A DNA stretch of 64,000 bases. Origin: Shimia_B sp038525525 (GTDB taxonomy: Bacteria; Pseudomonadota; Alphaproteobacteria; Rhodobacterales; Rhodobacteraceae). The stretch lies in assembly GCA_038525525.1 (NCBI GenBank), contig JBCBHO010000001.1, positions 124,001 to 188,000 on the forward strand, read 5' to 3'. Positions within the stretch are counted from its first letter, which is position 1; each line of letters begins with the position of its first letter. The notes under the pieces were generated by a model. The model was given only the letters and a program-made list of their open reading frames with translations. It did no database searches and was not told the DNA's origin. The position numbers were made by a program, and so were the translations under genes. Of this stretch, positions 9,326 through 18,122 are shown one piece after another.

Positions 9326-10155
9326 TGCAGATCGACCACCTGCCACCCTTGCGCGAGGTCATCGCCGCCCACGGTCTCAAGGCCAAGAAGGCTTTGGGGC
9401 AGAATTTCCTCCTCGATCTCAACCTCACCGCCAAGATCGCCCGGCAAGCGGGTGATCTCACGGGCTGCGACGTGCTCGAAGTGGGCCCCGGGCCCGGCGG
9501 GCTCACCCGCGGCCTCCTGGCCGAGGGCGCGCGGCGCGTCGTGGCCGTGGAAAAGGACACGCGCTGCCTACCCGCCCTGGCGGAGATCGCCGCGGCCTAT
9601 CCCGGGCGTCTCGAGGTGGTCAATGCCGACGCGCTCGCGCTCGATACGCGCGCGCATCTCGCCCCGCCCATCCGCGTCGTGGCCAACCTGCCCTACAATG
9701 TGGGAACGGAGCTCCTGACGCGGTGGCTCTCGCCACCTGAATGGCCGCCCTTCTGGCAAAGTCTCACGCTCATGTTCCAGAAAGAGGTGGCCGAGCGCAT
9801 CGTGGCCGCGCCGGGGTCCAAGGCCTATGGCCGGCTGGCGATCCTCGCCCAGTGGCGCGCCGATGCCCGCATCTCCATGACCCTCCCGCCCGAGGCGTTC
9901 CAACCCGCCCCGAAGGTGCATTCAGCGGTGGTGCACCTCGTGGCACGCGACACGCCGCGCTACCCCGCGGAGCCTGCTACGCTCTCTCGGCTCACGGCCA
10001 AGGCCTTCGGCCAGCGCCGCAAGATGCTGCGCGCGAGCCTCAAGGGGCTGACGGAGGATCTGGAGCAGAAGCTCGAGGCCGCGGGCATAGCCCCGACGGC
10101 CCGCGCGGAAGAGATCGATCTCGAACGCTTCTGCGCCCTGGCGCGGCTCATTTAG
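9325..10155 (+). CDS. rsmA: 16S rRNA adenine(1518/1519)-N6-dimethyltransferase
   Basis: The 276-residue KsgA/RsmA protein dimethylates two adjacent adenines in helix 45 of 16S rRNA and acts as a late checkpoint of small-subunit assembly. The visible motifs are KKALGQNFLLDLNLT, the S-adenosylmethionine motif VLEVGPGPGGLTRGL, VEKDTRC, and the catalytic NLPYN. The C-terminal helical domain is complete. ATG 9325 overlaps the pdxA stop by one base; a TTG codon immediately upstream is the only alternative. It closes the lpt-surA-pdxA operon. Confidence 0.95.
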   Translation: MQIDHLPPLREVIAAHGLKAKKALGQNFLLDLNLTAKIARQAGDLTGCDVLEVGPGPGGLTRGLLAEGARRVVAVEKDTRCLPALAEIAAAYPGRLEVVNADALALDTRAHLAPPIRVVANLPYNVGTELLTRWLSPPEWPPFWQSLTLMFQKEVAERIVAAPGSKAYGRLAILAQWRADARISMTLPPEAFQPAPKVHSAVVHLVARDTPRYPAEPATLSRLTAKAFGQRRKMLRASLKGLTEDLEQKLEAAGIAPTARAEEIDLERFCALARLI

Positions 10156-10209
10156 GGCACGCGCAAAGCGCACCAGTCATTAACGCTATTCGTCAATGAT
10201 TTGGGGGCG

Positions 10210-10797
10210 CTATTCGGCGGCCTGCGGTGCCTCGCCGCCCTGATCGCCTCCACTATCGGAGGCTTTCTTGCGGCTGCGGGTGCGCTTGGGCTTCGGCGCC
10301 GGGTTGCCGTTCTCGGGCGTCTCGACGAGGCCGCTATCGCCGCCCGTGGCTTCCACCACGTCGGGCTGCTCCTGCTGGGCGGGGTCGCTCCGGTCGCGGC
10401 GGCGTCCGCCGCCCTGCCCCTGCTGGTCTCCGCCCTGCTCGTCGCTGCCGTTCGATTCCCGCTCCTGGCGCTCGGCGCGCTCGCGGTCGCGCTCGGCCTG
10501 GCGCTCGCGGTTCTGGCGCTCCTGCTCTTCGCGGCGCGCATCCTGCTCTTTCTGCGCCTCGCCCAAGAGACGCGTGTAATGCTCGGCGTGCTGCTGGAAG
10601 TTCTCGGCGTTCACGCGGTCGCCGGAAAGCTGGGCGTCGCGCATGAGCTGGTTGTATTTGTCGATGATCTGCTGGGGGGTGCCGCGCACCTTCCCCTCCG
10701 GCCCCGAGCTGTCGAAGACGCGGTTGATGATGTTGCCCATCGACCGATTGTTATTGTTGCGGTTTTTATTCCGCGAACGCGATTTCGATGATCTCAT
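10210..10797 (-). CDS. DUF4167 domain-containing protein
   Basis: The 195-residue protein starts with a very basic, Asn-rich stretch (KSRSRNKNRNNNNRS), followed by the conserved DUF4167 region (about residues 20-95: IINRVFDSSGPEGKVRGTP, then a helix with NQLMRDAQLSGDRVNAENF and QHAEHYTRLL). The rest is low-complexity and charged (Gln, Glu, Arg, Gly, Asp) and probably disordered, with a KRTRSRKK patch. DUF4167 proteins are an alphaproteobacterial family with no settled function. The basic, disordered character suggests RNA or ribosome association, which is inference only. It lies downstream of prfA-prmC on the same strand, separated by about 180 nt. Confidence 0.85.
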   Translation of the reverse strand: MRSSKSRSRNKNRNNNNRSMGNIINRVFDSSGPEGKVRGTPQQIIDKYNQLMRDAQLSGDRVNAENFQQHAEHYTRLLGEAQKEQDARREEQERQNRERQAERDRERAERQERESNGSDEQGGDQQGQGGGRRRDRSDPAQQEQPDVVEATGGDSGLVETPENGNPAPKPKRTRSRKKASDSGGDQGGEAPQAAE

Positions 10798-10978
10798 AAA
10801 GTGCTTCTTGAGCCTGTGCTTGTGACCGAGATGGTGCCGTATGGGCGGGGGTCACTGATTTTGCGCTGATATCCTGCGGGGAGCGTGCTCACCCTGCGGA
10901 TGCCGTTTCGTCGCATGGGACGGGCGCGCTGACAACCGTCTTTCTGCACTTGGGCGCGATTTTCAGGGGAAATACCCG

Positions 10979-11803
10979 TCAAAGCGGCCCCGCAACCTCC
11001 AAAACACGCGGCCGACCGTCGAGATCGGCGTGGGAAACGATGTGTTTCCAGCCAGCATCGCGGGCGATGGCGGCCACGTCCGCGCCCTGCCCCGCGCCGA
11101 ATTCGAGGAGGATGCGCCCGCCGGGTGCCAGATGCGCGCCCGCGCGGGCGAGGATCGCGCGGTAGGCGCCAAGCCCGTCGCCCCCATCGGTGAGCGCGCC
11201 GTGGGGCTCGTGATCGCGCACTTCGGGCGCGAGGCCGGCCACATCGGCCGCGGGAATGTAGGGCGGGTTGGACACGATGAGGTCGAAACGCCCCGCCACG
11301 GGGTCAAACCACGGGCCCTCCGCAAAGCGCACCCGCCCCTCGAGGCCAAGCTCGCGCGCGTTCCACCCGGCGACGGCGAGCGCGGCGGCACTGACATCGG
11401 TGCCGAGCCCCTCGGCTCCGGGCCTTTCTGCGAGCAGCGAAAGCAGGATGCAGCCCGAGCCTGTGCCGAGGTCGAGCACCCGCGCAAATGGCTGCTCGAG
11501 CGCAGCGGCCACGAGCGTCTCCGTCTCCGGGCGGGGGTCGAGCACGTCTGGCGTGACGCGAAATTCGTGGCGCCAGAAGGCGCGCCGCCCGATGATCTGC
11601 GCCACGGGCATCCGCGCGAGCCGCTGGTCGAGAAAGATGGAGAGCATCTCGAGCGTCACCTCGTTGGGGGCCTCGCGCGTCTGCGCGGGCGCGCCGGGCG
11701 CGTTGCCCGCCGCATAGGCCTCCTCGAAGAGCCGCCGCACATCACCGGCCGCATTCGGGATGCCGGCCGCCTCGAGCCGCGCGACGAGCGCGCGCGGGAT
11801 CAT
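10979..11803 (-). CDS. prmC: Peptide chain release factor N5-glutamine methyltransferase
   Basis: The 274-residue enzyme methylates the Gln of the GGQ motif of release factors using S-adenosylmethionine. It has an N-terminal helical domain (about residues 1-75, ending MPVAQIIGRRAFW), the methyltransferase motif VLDLGTGSGCILLSLL, and the substrate-binding NPPYIP motif. Its start overlaps the prfA stop by 4 nt, so enzyme and substrate are translationally coupled. Confidence 0.94.
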   Translation of the reverse strand: MIPRALVARLEAAGIPNAAGDVRRLFEEAYAAGNAPGAPAQTREAPNEVTLEMLSIFLDQRLARMPVAQIIGRRAFWRHEFRVTPDVLDPRPETETLVAAALEQPFARVLDLGTGSGCILLSLLAERPGAEGLGTDVSAAALAVAGWNARELGLEGRVRFAEGPWFDPVAGRFDLIVSNPPYIPAADVAGLAPEVRDHEPHGALTDGGDGLGAYRAILARAGAHLAPGGRILLEFGAGQGADVAAIARDAGWKHIVSHADLDGRPRVLEVAGPL

Positions 11804-12849
11804 AGCCCCTGCTCTGCGAGGAGCTCGGCCTGGGCCTCGGCGGTGAGCGCGTCAACGATCTCCGTGAGGTCGCCCGCCATGACCTGGTCGAGCTTGTAGA
11901 GCGTCAGGTTGATCCGGTGGTCGGTCATGCGGCCCTGGGGGAAGTTGTAGGTGCGGATCCGCTCGGAGCGGTCCCCGGAGCCCACCTGGGATTTCCGGTC
12001 CGCGGACCGCTCCCCATCGATGCGCTGGCGCTCGGCATCGTAGAGCCGCGCCTTCAACACCTGCATGGCGATCTCGCGGTTGCGGTGCTGGGACTTCTCC
12101 GACGAGGTCACGACGATGCCCGAGGGGATATGGGTGATGCGGACGGCCGAATCGGTCGTGTTGACGTGCTGCCCGCCCGCTCCGCTCGCGCGCATGGTGT
12201 CGATGCGGATGTCCTGAGGATCAATTTGGATGTCCACGTCCTCGGCCTCTGGAAGCACGGCCACGGTCGCCGCGGAGGTATGGATGCGCCCGCCACTCTC
12301 GGTCGTGGGCACCCGCTGGACGCGGTGCACGCCACTTTCATACTTGAGCCGCGCGAAGACGCCCTCGCCCTGCACATGGGCCACCACTTCCTTGATGCCG
12401 CCGAGCTCTGTTGCCTGCTCCTCGACGATGTCAAAGCGCCAGCCCTGCGCCTCGGCATAGCGCTGGTACATGCGCAGAAGATCGCCGGCGAAGAGCGAAG
12501 CCTCGTCGCCGCCCGTACCGGGGCGGATCTCGATCATGGCGGGCCGTGCATCGGCGGCATCCTTCGGCAAAAGCGCGATGCGCAGCGCCCCCTCGAGCTC
12601 AGGGAGCCGCGCGCGGAGCGTGGGCAGCTCTTCTTCGGCCAGCGCCTTCATGTCGGGATCGGCGAGCATCGCCTCGGCCTCGGCGATGTCTTCCTCCACC
12701 TGCCAATAGGCGCGCACCTGCTCCACCACCGGGCGGAGATCGGCGTATTCCTTGCCGAGCTTGGCGATATCACCCTCTCCCGCGGCCATGGAGGCCTCGA
12801 GAAACTCGAAGCGCTGGGTGATCTGCTGGAGGGTCTCGCGAGGGATCAT
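11800..12849 (-). CDS. prfA: Peptide chain release factor 1
   Basis: The 349-residue RF1 recognises UAA and UAG stop codons. The GGQ motif that triggers peptide release is present (SGAGGQHVNTTDSAVRI). The codon-recognition loop, PxT in RF1, appears in QRVPTTESGGR, i.e. PTT rather than the PAT of E. coli. N-terminal coiled helices and the C-terminal domain are complete, and the length is normal for an alphaproteobacterial RF1. It is followed by prmC with a 4-nt overlap. Confidence 0.95.
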   Translation of the reverse strand: MIPRETLQQITQRFEFLEASMAAGEGDIAKLGKEYADLRPVVEQVRAYWQVEEDIAEAEAMLADPDMKALAEEELPTLRARLPELEGALRIALLPKDAADARPAMIEIRPGTGGDEASLFAGDLLRMYQRYAEAQGWRFDIVEEQATELGGIKEVVAHVQGEGVFARLKYESGVHRVQRVPTTESGGRIHTSAATVAVLPEAEDVDIQIDPQDIRIDTMRASGAGGQHVNTTDSAVRITHIPSGIVVTSSEKSQHRNREIAMQVLKARLYDAERQRIDGERSADRKSQVGSGDRSERIRTYNFPQGRMTDHRINLTLYKLDQVMAGDLTEIVDALTAEAQAELLAEQGL

Positions 12850-12910
12850 GGCGGCCTAGGTGCGACGCGCTGGCATTTTGGTCAAGGGGGCGTCCATGGT
12901 ACGCTCGACC

Positions 12911-13132
12911 ATGCGTAAACTCATCCTCTCTCTCATCTTCCTGGCCGGATCGGTGACCGCGGAGACCAATCCCGCGCTCGATTGCTGGTGCCGCGGGTCC
13001 TCCGGTGAACGGTTTGAAATGGGCGACATCACCTGTTTCACAATCTCGGGCCGCACCTTCACGGCGCAGTGCCAGATGAGCCTGAACAACACCATGTGGC
13101 GCGAGCTGAGCGAGGGCTGCCTGAGCGCGTGA
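12911..13132 (+). CDS. Small secreted cysteine-rich protein (73 aa), unknown
   Basis: The start at ATG 12911 gives a clear signal peptide (MRKLILSLIFLAGSVTAE) and a mature part of about 55 residues with cysteines in CWC, DITCF, AQCQ and EGCL. Five cysteines in such a short protein suggest disulfides or metal binding in the periplasm. I recognise no family. An ATG at 12896 is possible but would put five extra residues before the signal sequence. It is divergent from prfA and convergent with the DUF1499 gene, with only 6 nt between stops. Confidence 0.6.
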   Translation: MRKLILSLIFLAGSVTAETNPALDCWCRGSSGERFEMGDITCFTISGRTFTAQCQMSLNNTMWRELSEGCLSA

Positions 13133-13138
13133 GCGCGC

Positions 13139-13525
13139 CTAGCGGAGCCCCGAGAGCCACCCCTCGATGCGGCGCCGGTTGGCGCCGAAATCGGCACGCC
13201 CCACGACAAGATGGCTCGCGAGGTGCACGTGGTCGGCCTCCTGCCAGACATGGGTGACATCCGGAAACCCCCAGAAGAGCGAATGGTGGAGGTAGACCCC
13301 CTCCGCGAGCTGGCGCGTGCGCGGCGTGGCCTCAATCCGCTCGATCAGGACAGGAAACTCCACGAGCTCCGCCGGTCGCACGGCATAGTGTCCGCCCTCC
13401 GAGCTGTAATCGCCCACATCGCGGATCTCGGGGCGGCCCGGGCCGCTCTCCGGCGTGACGGGCATCAATCGGAAAAAGGCCATGGCAGCACCCACGAAGG
13501 CTAGGATCAGGATCGTCGTCTTCAT
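13139..13525 (-). CDS. DUF1499 domain-containing protein
   Basis: The 128-residue protein begins with a hydrophobic segment (MKTTILILAFVGAAMAFF) that is either a signal peptide or a membrane anchor. The remainder fits DUF1499: an N-terminal part ending in a short beta region, and the C-terminal signature of the form ASHLVVGRADFGANRRRIE. DUF1499 proteins are small, widespread and of unknown function, often membrane-attached. No operon partner is evident. Confidence 0.75.
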   Translation of the reverse strand: MKTTILILAFVGAAMAFFRLMPVTPESGPGRPEIRDVGDYSSEGGHYAVRPAELVEFPVLIERIEATPRTRQLAEGVYLHHSLFWGFPDVTHVWQEADHVHLASHLVVGRADFGANRRRIEGWLSGLR

Positions 13526-13595
13526 GGCGTGAGTGTGGGTCTCGCCCGGCCCGGGGCAAGGCTAGCGACGGGACAAGGCAGCGAGAGCAGGCCGC

Positions 13596-14537
13596 CTAAC
13601 GGTAGGGCACGCCCGGCAGGATCGAGAGCAACTCGAAGACGAGGTTCGCGCCCACGAGCGCCGTGTTGCCCGAGGGATCATAGGGCGGCGAGACCTCCAC
13701 GAGGTCGCAGCCCACGATGTTGAGCCCGCGCAGGCCGCGAATGAGCTCCATCGCCTGCCACGTGGTCAGCCCGCCGATCTCCGGCGTGCCCGTGCCGGGC
13801 GCGAAGGCGGGGTCAAGACTGTCGATGTCGTAGGTGATGTAGGTGGGCCGGTTGCCGATTTTGGTCAGGATTTCAGCGGCAAGCGGGGCGAGGCTCTTGC
13901 CCCAGATTTCCGGCGCCAGCGTCATGTTGAAGCCCCAGCCCTGCGCCTCGGTGAAGTCTTCGGCCGTGTAGCCCGTCCCGCGCAAACCGATCTGGAAAAC
14001 CTTGTCGGGGAGGATCAGACCCTCCTCGTAGGCCCGGCGAAAGACCGTGCCGTGTGTCTCGCGTTCGCCGAACATCTCGTCATTGACGTCGGCATGGGCA
14101 TCTACGTGCACGAGCGCCACAGGCCCGTGCTTCTTGGCGATGGCCCGCAGCACCGGGAGGGTCAGAGTGTGGTCTCCGCCGAGGGCCACCGGGATCGCAT
14201 CATGCGTGAGCACATCCGCGTAATACTCTGTAATGATGCGAATAGTCTCGCTGAGCGAAAACGTGTTGATCGGGATATCGCCCAGATCGCCCATCTCGAG
14301 CCCGTCGAAAGGCGCGGCCCCCGTCTGGATGTTGTAGGGGCGCATCATCGCGCTTTCCTGCCGGAGCTGCTTGGGCCCGAAGCGCGTGCCGGAGCGCCAG
14401 GAGGTGCCGATATCCATGGGAATGCCGATGAAGGCCACGTCGAGGCGCTCGGCCGTCGCCCGCGCGGGCAGCCGCATGAAGGTCTGCGGGCCCGAGAAGC
14501 GGGCTAGGTCGTTGCCGGAGATGGGTTGGCTGGGCAT
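13596..14537 (-). CDS. Ureohydrolase, guanidinobutyrase/agmatinase type
   Basis: The 313-residue protein is a binuclear manganese ureohydrolase that cleaves a guanidino group to an amine plus urea. The metal ligands are present in GGDHT, DAHADVND and DIDSLDPAFAPGTGTPEIGG. The HADVND loop followed by HGTVFRRAYEEGLI resembles guanidinobutyrase (GbuA) and guanidinopropionase sequences as I remember them, rather than canonical agmatinase, so 4-guanidinobutyrate is a reasonable substrate guess. It is the last gene of a minus-strand operon with a second ureohydrolase, an aminotransferase and an M20 hydrolase. A broader agmatinase role cannot be excluded. Confidence 0.85.
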   Translation of the reverse strand: MPSQPISGNDLARFSGPQTFMRLPARATAERLDVAFIGIPMDIGTSWRSGTRFGPKQLRQESAMMRPYNIQTGAAPFDGLEMGDLGDIPINTFSLSETIRIITEYYADVLTHDAIPVALGGDHTLTLPVLRAIAKKHGPVALVHVDAHADVNDEMFGERETHGTVFRRAYEEGLILPDKVFQIGLRGTGYTAEDFTEAQGWGFNMTLAPEIWGKSLAPLAAEILTKIGNRPTYITYDIDSLDPAFAPGTGTPEIGGLTTWQAMELIRGLRGLNIVGCDLVEVSPPYDPSGNTALVGANLVFELLSILPGVPYR

Positions 14538-14606
14538 GGGCGGGAGGCGCCTTCGTGATCTGGGTACTCTTGGAAGGATGAAGCGGGGCGTCGCGCTCTC
14601 AGGGTG

Positions 14607-15572
14607 TTAACGTCGCTGGCGGAGGTTCCAGCAATAAAGGCAGGCGAGCTCCATGGCGACATGAGCACCCGCAATGGCGGTCGCGTTGCCCGCGTCATAG
14701 GGCGGAGAGACCTCGACGACATCGCCGCCCACCATGTTGATCCCCCGAAGCGCGCGGAGCATGGAGAGCGCCTGCGCGGAGCTCAAGCCGCCCGACACCG
14801 GTGTGCCGGTCCCGGGCGCAAAGGCCGGGTCCAGACAGTCGATATCGAAGGTGAGGTATGTCGGCCTATCCCCAAGGATCGACTTGATTTTCTCCACGGC
14901 GGCGCGCCAGTCGTCATGGACCTCGGGCGCGTCGATGATGGGCACGCCCAGCGTGTCGGGGTTGAGCGTCCGGATGCCCACCTGCACGGAATGCGCGACA
15001 TCTATGATGCCGGCCTTCGCGGCCTTGTAGAACATCGTGCCGTGGTCGATGCGGCTCTCGTCGTCATCGGCCCAGGTATCGGTATGGGCGTCGAACTGCA
15101 GGAGCGAGATCGGTCCGAAGCGCGCCGCGTAAGCCTTCAGGATCGGGTACGTGATGTAATGATCTCCGCCGAGGGCGAGGCTGCCCGCGCCCGCCGCGAG
15201 GATGCCCGCGATATGGGTCTCGAGCGCGGCGGGAAAGTCCGCAACCTTCGCGTAGTCGAAGGCGAGATCTCCGTAATCCACGAGAACATTATCCACCAAG
15301 GGATTGATATCCCATCCATAAGGCGGATCGCAGGGCTGCAGCGTGGAGGCCTCCCGGATCGCGCGGGGCCCGAGCCGCGTGCCAGGCCGATTGGTCACCG
15401 CCTGATCGAAGGGTACGCCCGTGATGGCGAGCTCGACCCCCGTGAGGTCCTTCGTGTAGCGGCGCCGCATGAAGGAGAGCGCGCCGCCGAAAGCGTTCTC
15501 GAAGGAGAGCCCGGTCCGCGCCTCCCGCGTGAACGCGCCATCGACGTCATTTTCGCTATCTTTCAACGCCAT
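14607..15572 (-). CDS. speB: Agmatinase-family ureohydrolase
   Basis: The 321-residue protein is a second, clearly different member of the arginase/agmatinase superfamily. Metal ligands lie in GGDHY, FDAHTDTW and DIDCLDPAFAPGTGTP. The HGTMFYKAA loop and the DAHTDTW sequence follow the agmatinase pattern (agmatine to putrescine and urea). The N-terminal region LSFENAFGGALSFMRRRYT contains the usual lead into the first strand. It starts one base after the aminotransferase stop and ends 69 nt before the other ureohydrolase, so all four genes are probably one transcript. The two ureohydrolases probably have different substrates. Confidence 0.88.
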   Translation of the reverse strand: MALKDSENDVDGAFTREARTGLSFENAFGGALSFMRRRYTKDLTGVELAITGVPFDQAVTNRPGTRLGPRAIREASTLQPCDPPYGWDINPLVDNVLVDYGDLAFDYAKVADFPAALETHIAGILAAGAGSLALGGDHYITYPILKAYAARFGPISLLQFDAHTDTWADDDESRIDHGTMFYKAAKAGIIDVAHSVQVGIRTLNPDTLGVPIIDAPEVHDDWRAAVEKIKSILGDRPTYLTFDIDCLDPAFAPGTGTPVSGGLSSAQALSMLRALRGINMVGGDVVEVSPPYDAGNATAIAGAHVAMELACLYCWNLRQRR

Positions 15573-15573
15573 G

Positions 15574-16917
15574 TCAGGCGATCCTCACGTTCTCTCGCGT
15601 GAGCCCGTCGGCCACCTCCCGGATCGCTGCGCCCAGCGTTTCGACGCAGAACGCGACCTCGGCCTCCGAGATCGTCAGCGCAGGCGACATGACGTTGAGG
15701 TGCCCGAGCGGCCGCACGAGGAGCCCCCGCTTCTGCGCGGCCTCCGAGATCCGGCGTCCCACATCGATCTCCTCAGGCAGGAGCGCGAGGGTCTCCTTGT
15801 CGGCCACGTTCTCCACGCAGCCGATGAGCGCCTCGCCGCGCACATCGCCCACGAGTGGGAGATCTCGGAGCGTGGCGAGCCCCTCCTGAAAGAGGGTGCC
15901 CAGTTCGAGCGCGCGGGCGCAGAGGCCCTCCCGCTCGATGATCTCGATGTTCTTGAGCGCCGCCGCGCAGGCAACTGGGTGCCCCGAATAGGTGTAGCCC
16001 GACGTGTACCAGCGCGGCTCTGCGGCGAGGGTGTCCCAGATCGCATCGGAAAAGAGCATCGCGCCGATGGGCTGGTAGCCGGAGGAGAGGCCCTTCGCGC
16101 AGCACAGGATATCCGGGCGTGCGCCGTAGCGGTCCTCGCTCGCGAACATGTGGCCGATGCGGCCGAAGCCGGTGACGACCTCGTCGGCGACGAAAAGGAT
16201 GCCGTGGCGCTGGCAGGTCTCGGCCATGGCCTTGAGATATCCCTCCGGCGGCATGATGACGCCGCCCGAGGCCTGGATCGGCTCGGCGAAGAAGGCGGCG
16301 ACGCGCTCCGCCCCGATCTCCGCGATCTTGGCTTCGAGTTGGGCCACGCAGCCTGCAACCGTCGCCCCGCCGCGCAGCGTGTCGGGGGCGGAGATGTGGT
16401 GGATCGTCTTCGTCTCGTAGCGAAACTCCGGCGCGCGGTCCCCGTCGCGGTTGCCGATGGACATGCTGATATGGGTGGAGCCGTGATAGGCGTGTTCGCG
16501 CGCGATGATGTGGTGGCGCCCCTCAAAGCCCCGCGCGGCCTGCACGAAGCAGGCCATGCGATAGGCCGAGTCGATGGCCGTGGAGCCGCCGGTGGTGAAA
16601 TGCACGTGGCTAAGCCCCGTGGGCGCGAGATGCGCAAGCTTGGCCGAGAGCGCCGCCGAGGGCGCGTTCGACATGTCCCCGAAGGTGCTGGAGAAGGCGA
16701 GCTCTTCGGCCTGCTGGGCGATGGCCTCGGCCATCTCGCGGCGTCCGAGCCCGATATTCGTGTTCCAGAGGCCGCCCACCGCGTCGAGATACTGCGCGCC
16801 CGTCACGTCCCACACGGTGCAGCCCTCCCCCCTCTCGATCACCACGGGCGGCTCGCCGCCGGTGAACTGCCAGGGGCGCAGGGCGTGCGCCATGTCCATC
16901 TGCGTGAGGTCGTTCAT
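15574..16917 (-). CDS. Class III PLP-dependent (omega) aminotransferase
   Basis: The 447-residue fold-type I enzyme belongs to the class III aminotransferases (the aspartate aminotransferase family in broad annotation, including GABA, putrescine and beta-alanine transaminases). Visible markers are FTTGGSTAIDSAYRMA (phosphate-binding region), AYHGSTHISMSIGN, the FVADEVVTGFGR motif with the PLP-contacting Asp, and CCAKGLSSGYQPIGA with the Schiff-base Lys. It overlaps the upstream M20 gene by 4 nt. Next to ureohydrolases that would make GABA or putrescine, a GABA/putrescine transaminase role is likely but unproven. Confidence 0.85.
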   Translation of the reverse strand: MNDLTQMDMAHALRPWQFTGGEPPVVIERGEGCTVWDVTGAQYLDAVGGLWNTNIGLGRREMAEAIAQQAEELAFSSTFGDMSNAPSAALSAKLAHLAPTGLSHVHFTTGGSTAIDSAYRMACFVQAARGFEGRHHIIAREHAYHGSTHISMSIGNRDGDRAPEFRYETKTIHHISAPDTLRGGATVAGCVAQLEAKIAEIGAERVAAFFAEPIQASGGVIMPPEGYLKAMAETCQRHGILFVADEVVTGFGRIGHMFASEDRYGARPDILCCAKGLSSGYQPIGAMLFSDAIWDTLAAEPRWYTSGYTYSGHPVACAAALKNIEIIEREGLCARALELGTLFQEGLATLRDLPLVGDVRGEALIGCVENVADKETLALLPEEIDVGRRISEAAQKRGLLVRPLGHLNVMSPALTISEAEVAFCVETLGAAIREVADGLTRENVRIA

Positions 16918-18074
16918 GGGCTGACGGGTTGCGCGGTTTCGACGAGCTTGGCGAAGAAAGACGCGCCCACCGGGGCGATATCGTCGTTGAAATCGTAGGC
17001 CGGGTTGTGAAGGCCCGCCGCCTCGCCGATGCCGAGGAAGAGAAACGCGCCGGGGCGGGCCTGAAGCATGTAGCTGAAATCCTCCGCGCCCATCTCGCGG
17101 CCGGTATTGTCGTCCACATTGGCCGATATCTGACGCGCGACGTCGGCCGCGAAGGCCGCGGCCTTGGGATCGTTGACCGTCGCCGGATAGCCCTTCTCGT
17201 AGCGCAGCGTCGCCTCCACGTCATAGGCCGCAGCATGGCCTGCCACGATCTGCTCCATCCGGCGCATGACCATGGCCTGCACCTCGGGATCGAAGGTCCG
17301 CACCGTGCCACCGAGATAGGCGGTGCCGGGGATGACGTTGTCGGCCGATCCGGCATGGATCATCGTCACGGAGACCACGAGATCGTCGAGCGCCTTGTGA
17401 TTGCGGCTCACGATGGTGCCCATGGCTCCCGCGATGGCCACGGCGGCGGCGACGGGATCTTTCGTTTCGTGCGGATAGGCGCCGTGGCCGCCCACGCCCG
17501 TGATATCGACATGGAAAGTATCCACCGCCGCGAGAAGCGGGCCCGGGGCGGTGTAGAACGCGCCCTCCTCGATGCCCGGCACGTTGTGGATGCCGTAGAC
17601 CTGCGCGATGTCGAAGCGGTCCATCATGCCCTCCTCGACCATGATGTTGCCGCCGCCCCCGCCCTCTTCGGCGGGCTGGAAGATGAGCGCCACGCGGCCC
17701 GCGAAATTGCGCGTCTCCGCGAGATAGCGCGCGGCCCCGAGGAGCATGGTGGTGTGTCCGTCATGGCCACAGGCGTGCATCTTGCCCGGCACCGTCGAGG
17801 CCCAGTCCGCGCCGGAGGTCTCTTCCATTGGCAGCGCGTCCATATCCGCGCGCAGGCCGATCGTCGGCCCCTGCCCCTTGCCCTCGATAATCGCCACGAC
17901 CCCGCTCGTCGCGATACCTTCATGGATCTCGTCCACGCCGAACTCGCGCAGCCGCTCCACGACGAAAGCCGCCGTCCCGTGGCAGTCGAACCCGAGCTCC
18001 GGATGCTGGTGGAGGTGCCGCCGCCAGGCCGTCATGTCCTCGGCGAACTCCGCGATGCGGTTGACGATGGGCAT
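16914..18074 (-). CDS. M20 family amidohydrolase (hippurate hydrolase-like)
   Basis: The 386-residue protein is an M20D metallo-amidohydrolase that removes acyl groups from N-acylated amino acids or related amides. It shows LRADMDALPM, MHACGHDGHTTMLLGAA (metal-binding Cys and His) and IFQPAEEGGGGG (catalytic Glu pair), with the dimerisation domain in the middle (HGAYPHETKDPV). It is first in the operon with the aminotransferase and two ureohydrolases, so it may release an amino- or guanidino-acid from an amide. The true substrate is unknown. Confidence 0.88.
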   Translation of the reverse strand: MPIVNRIAEFAEDMTAWRRHLHQHPELGFDCHGTAAFVVERLREFGVDEIHEGIATSGVVAIIEGKGQGPTIGLRADMDALPMEETSGADWASTVPGKMHACGHDGHTTMLLGAARYLAETRNFAGRVALIFQPAEEGGGGGNIMVEEGMMDRFDIAQVYGIHNVPGIEEGAFYTAPGPLLAAVDTFHVDITGVGGHGAYPHETKDPVAAAVAIAGAMGTIVSRNHKALDDLVVSVTMIHAGSADNVIPGTAYLGGTVRTFDPEVQAMVMRRMEQIVAGHAAAYDVEATLRYEKGYPATVNDPKAAAFAADVARQISANVDDNTGREMGAEDFSYMLQARPGAFLFLGIGEAAGLHNPAYDFNDDIAPVGASFFAKLVETAQPVSP

Positions 18075-18122
18075 GGGCTGTCCTCCTATCCGGCCAAGCT
18101 ACAGGCGGCGGAGGAAAGCGCA

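Noticed and set aside
15469..16998. 509-codon frame antisense to the aminotransferase
   Set aside because: A shadow of the real gene; no recognisable domain, while the aminotransferase strand shows PLP motifs.
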